Source: Paracoccaceae bacterium
GTDB lineage: Bacteria > Pseudomonadota > Alphaproteobacteria > Rhodobacterales > Rhodobacteraceae
Assembly (NCBI GenBank): GCA_004566265.1
Contig: SPLB01000278.1
Span: 1 to 8,240 of the forward strand
Length of the DNA: 8,240 nt
Direction: 5' to 3'
In this document: positions 6,527 to 8,240 of the stretch, one piece after another
Position numbering within the stretch: position 1 is the first letter of the stretch
Layout of the letters: each line of letters starts with the position of its first letter
Made by a program: the position numbers and the translations under genes
The notes under the pieces: model-generated
The model's input: the letters and a program-made list of their open reading frames with translations, nothing else
The model's database searches: none
What the model was told of the DNA's origin: nothing

Positions 6527-8224
6527 ATGAAAACCAAGAGCCTTTTGCTTGGTGCAGTTGCCGCTGCAGCCATTGCCCCAGCCGCTTTTGCGGACCGCGG
6601 AGCCGATGGGCAGGTCAACATTATTTATTGGCAAGCGCCTTCCATCCTGAACCCTTTTCTATCCGGGGGAACCAAGGACATTGAATCCGCATCGCTGGTG
6701 ATCGAGCCGCTTGCGCGCTATAATTCGTCCGGCGAAATGGTGCCGTGGCTGGCCGAAGGGGTCCCAACCGTTGCCAATGGTGGCGTCAGCGAAGACCTGA
6801 CCACGATCACCTGGAAAATCAAACCCGGGATCCTGTGGTCTGACGGCTCTGCCTTCACCTCTGCGGATGTAAAATTCACCTATGACTACTGCACTCACCC
6901 CGAAGGGGGCTGTGCGCAGGCGACCAAATTTGAAGGCGTGAAGTCGGTTGAGACCCCGGACGACCTGACCGTTGTGGTCACATTTGAGGGTGCAACCCCT
7001 TTCCCCTATGGACCGTTTGTGGGTGGCGAAAGCCCGATCCTGCAAAAGGCGCAGTTCTCTGACTGCGTGGGCGCGCGCGCACCAGAATGCACCGAGGCGA
7101 ACTTTAACCCGATCGGCACCGGCCCGTTTGTGGTCGAACAGTTCAAGCCCAACGACGTGATCACCTTTGTGGCCAACGAAAACTATCGTGATGCATCCAA
7201 GCCTGCCTTTGGCCGCGTTCTGTTCAAAGGCGGCGGTGACGCAACCGCTGCGGGCCGCTCTGTGCTGGAAACCGGCGAATTTGACTACGCCTGGAACCTG
7301 CAGCTGGCACCCGACGTGATTGCCTCCATGGAATCCGCTGGCAAAGGCACCGCAATTGCGGGTTTTGGACCGCTGGTTGAACGCATTATGCTGAACAACA
7401 CCAACCCGAACCCTGCACTTGGCCCGGATGAGCGTTCTGTTATCCGTCCGCACCCGTTCTTGTCTGACCCGGCGGTCTACAAAGCGATGTCCATGGCTAT
7501 CGATCGTCCGCTGCTGGTGGAAATCGGTTATGGCAAAGCGGGTAAAGTGACCTGCTCCTGGGTCCCGGCCCCCGCTGCTTATGCGGTTGAGATCGAAGGC
7601 TGTGAAACGCAGGATATTGCTGGTGCAAACGCCATGCTCGACGCTGCTGGGATCGTTGACACCGATGGGGATGGGATTCGCGAAAAAGACGGCGTTCCGC
7701 TGAAGATCCTCTACCAGACCTCGACCAACGCGGTGCGTCAGGATTTCCAGGCGCTTATCAAACAGTGGTGGAGCGAAATCGGCATTGACACCGAACTTCG
7801 AAATATCTCTGGGTCTGTTTTCTTTGGTGGTGATCCGGGTTCCCCCGATACCTTCCAAAAGTTCTATGCTGACGTTGAAATGTACGCCAACACCTTCAAC
7901 GGCACCGATCCGCAGTCCTACATGGGCAACGGTCTGTGCGACAAAGCGCCGACCCCGGCCTCTCAGTGGCAGGGCGAAAACATCTCCCGTTTCTGTGACG
8001 CAGAGTTCGACGCGATCCACGCTGAACTGTCCGCAACCGCAGACATGGGCAAGCGCGTGGAGCTGGCAAAACAGCTGAACACCATCATCATGGAAAAAGG
8101 CGGCATGATCCCGCTGGTGCACCGTGGTCGTCTGTCGGGCAAGGCCAACACTCTGGGCGGGGTGGACCTGAACGTCTGGGACAGCGAACTGTGGAACATT
8201 GCTGACTGGCACCGCATGAACTGA
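6527..8224 (+). CDS. Periplasmic ABC transporter substrate-binding protein, family 5 (peptide/oligopeptide type)
   Basis: This secreted receptor captures a solute in the periplasm and delivers it to the permeases of a Dpp/Opp-type importer. The 565-residue protein begins with a Sec signal peptide: basic MKTK, a hydrophobic Ala/Leu core, and a probable cleavage after Ala22 (AFA before DRG). No lipobox cysteine is seen, so it should be soluble in the periplasm. Family-5 hallmarks include LNPFLSGGTKD (41-51), PLARYNSSGEMVPWLAEGVP (61-80), WKIKPGILWSDGSAFTSADV (96-115), a GTGPF block (197-201) and DTDGDGIREKDG (378-389), a metal-binding-like loop common in this family. Eight cysteines fall in sequential pairs (122/129, 180/188, 343/359, 471/490), consistent with four disulfides. 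It is slightly longer than typical DppA/OppA. It is divergent from the fused ATPase, and permease genes probably follow past 8240. The ligand cannot be read from sequence. Confidence 0.93.
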   Translation: MKTKSLLLGAVAAAAIAPAAFADRGADGQVNIIYWQAPSILNPFLSGGTKDIESASLVIEPLARYNSSGEMVPWLAEGVPTVANGGVSEDLTTITWKIKPGILWSDGSAFTSADVKFTYDYCTHPEGGCAQATKFEGVKSVETPDDLTVVVTFEGATPFPYGPFVGGESPILQKAQFSDCVGARAPECTEANFNPIGTGPFVVEQFKPNDVITFVANENYRDASKPAFGRVLFKGGGDATAAGRSVLETGEFDYAWNLQLAPDVIASMESAGKGTAIAGFGPLVERIMLNNTNPNPALGPDERSVIRPHPFLSDPAVYKAMSMAIDRPLLVEIGYGKAGKVTCSWVPAPAAYAVEIEGCETQDIAGANAMLDAAGIVDTDGDGIREKDGVPLKILYQTSTNAVRQDFQALIKQWWSEIGIDTELRNISGSVFFGGDPGSPDTFQKFYADVEMYANTFNGTDPQSYMGNGLCDKAPTPASQWQGENISRFCDAEFDAIHAELSATADMGKRVELAKQLNTIIMEKGGMIPLVHRGRLSGKANTLGGVDLNVWDSELWNIADWHRMN

Positions 8225-8240
8225 GGGTAACCTCTCAAGC

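Noticed and set aside
6286..6634. Minus-strand open frames of about 86-111 codons in the divergent region
   Set aside because: They overlap the start of the binding-protein gene and the leader hairpins, show no plausible ribosome binding site and resemble no known protein.
6659..8212. 517-codon open frame on the minus strand
   Set aside because: It is antisense to the well-supported binding-protein gene. Its translation shows no recognisable domain and it arises from the codon bias of the sense gene.

Overview
The window looks like a chromosomal segment from an alphaproteobacterium, most likely the Rhodobacteraceae (Roseobacter group). This is inferred from protein recognition, moderately high GC, and the pairing of a Kdo transferase with an LpcC-like core glycosyltransferase. 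No RNA gene, insertion sequence, CRISPR array or phage gene was found.

Layout. Positions 1-1860 (+) hold the end of a lipopolysaccharide inner-core operon: the 3' part of waaA (Kdo transferase), then a GT4 glycosyltransferase in immediate succession. A strong hairpin at 1908-1934 separates this from a convergent minus-strand operon (6173 down to 1943). In transcription order that operon encodes a fused two-domain peptide-type ABC ATPase, an ArgE-like M20 deacetylase and a second M20 amidohydrolase of the hippurate hydrolase/aminoacylase type. A 353-bp divergent intergenic region (6174-6526) follows. On its other side a periplasmic family-5 solute-binding protein gene (6527-8224) runs on the plus strand. 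The partner permease genes are not in the window and would be expected beyond 8240.

How the genes work together (inference). The binding protein, the unseen permeases and the fused ATPase would form one Dpp/Opp-type importer whose genes are split across two divergent transcripts. The two cytoplasmic M20 enzymes co-transcribed with the ATPase would cleave the imported substrate. N-acylated amino acids or small acyl-peptides are the most natural candidates. The ArgE-like protein is then more likely catabolic than biosynthetic, although the sequence cannot prove it.

Regulation. The divergent region holds a near-perfect palindrome with the core GACCA-TT-TGGTC (6329-6344), which matches the E. 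coli RutR operator consensus as I recall it. It also holds a second inverted repeat (6252-6273) and a G/C-rich, highly foldable leader ahead of the binding-protein gene (6381-6509). These are the least explained parts of the window. I see no clear evidence of a wholly new system. The most interesting point is a candidate RutR-type operator, plus a structured leader, controlling an importer coupled to two amidohydrolases.
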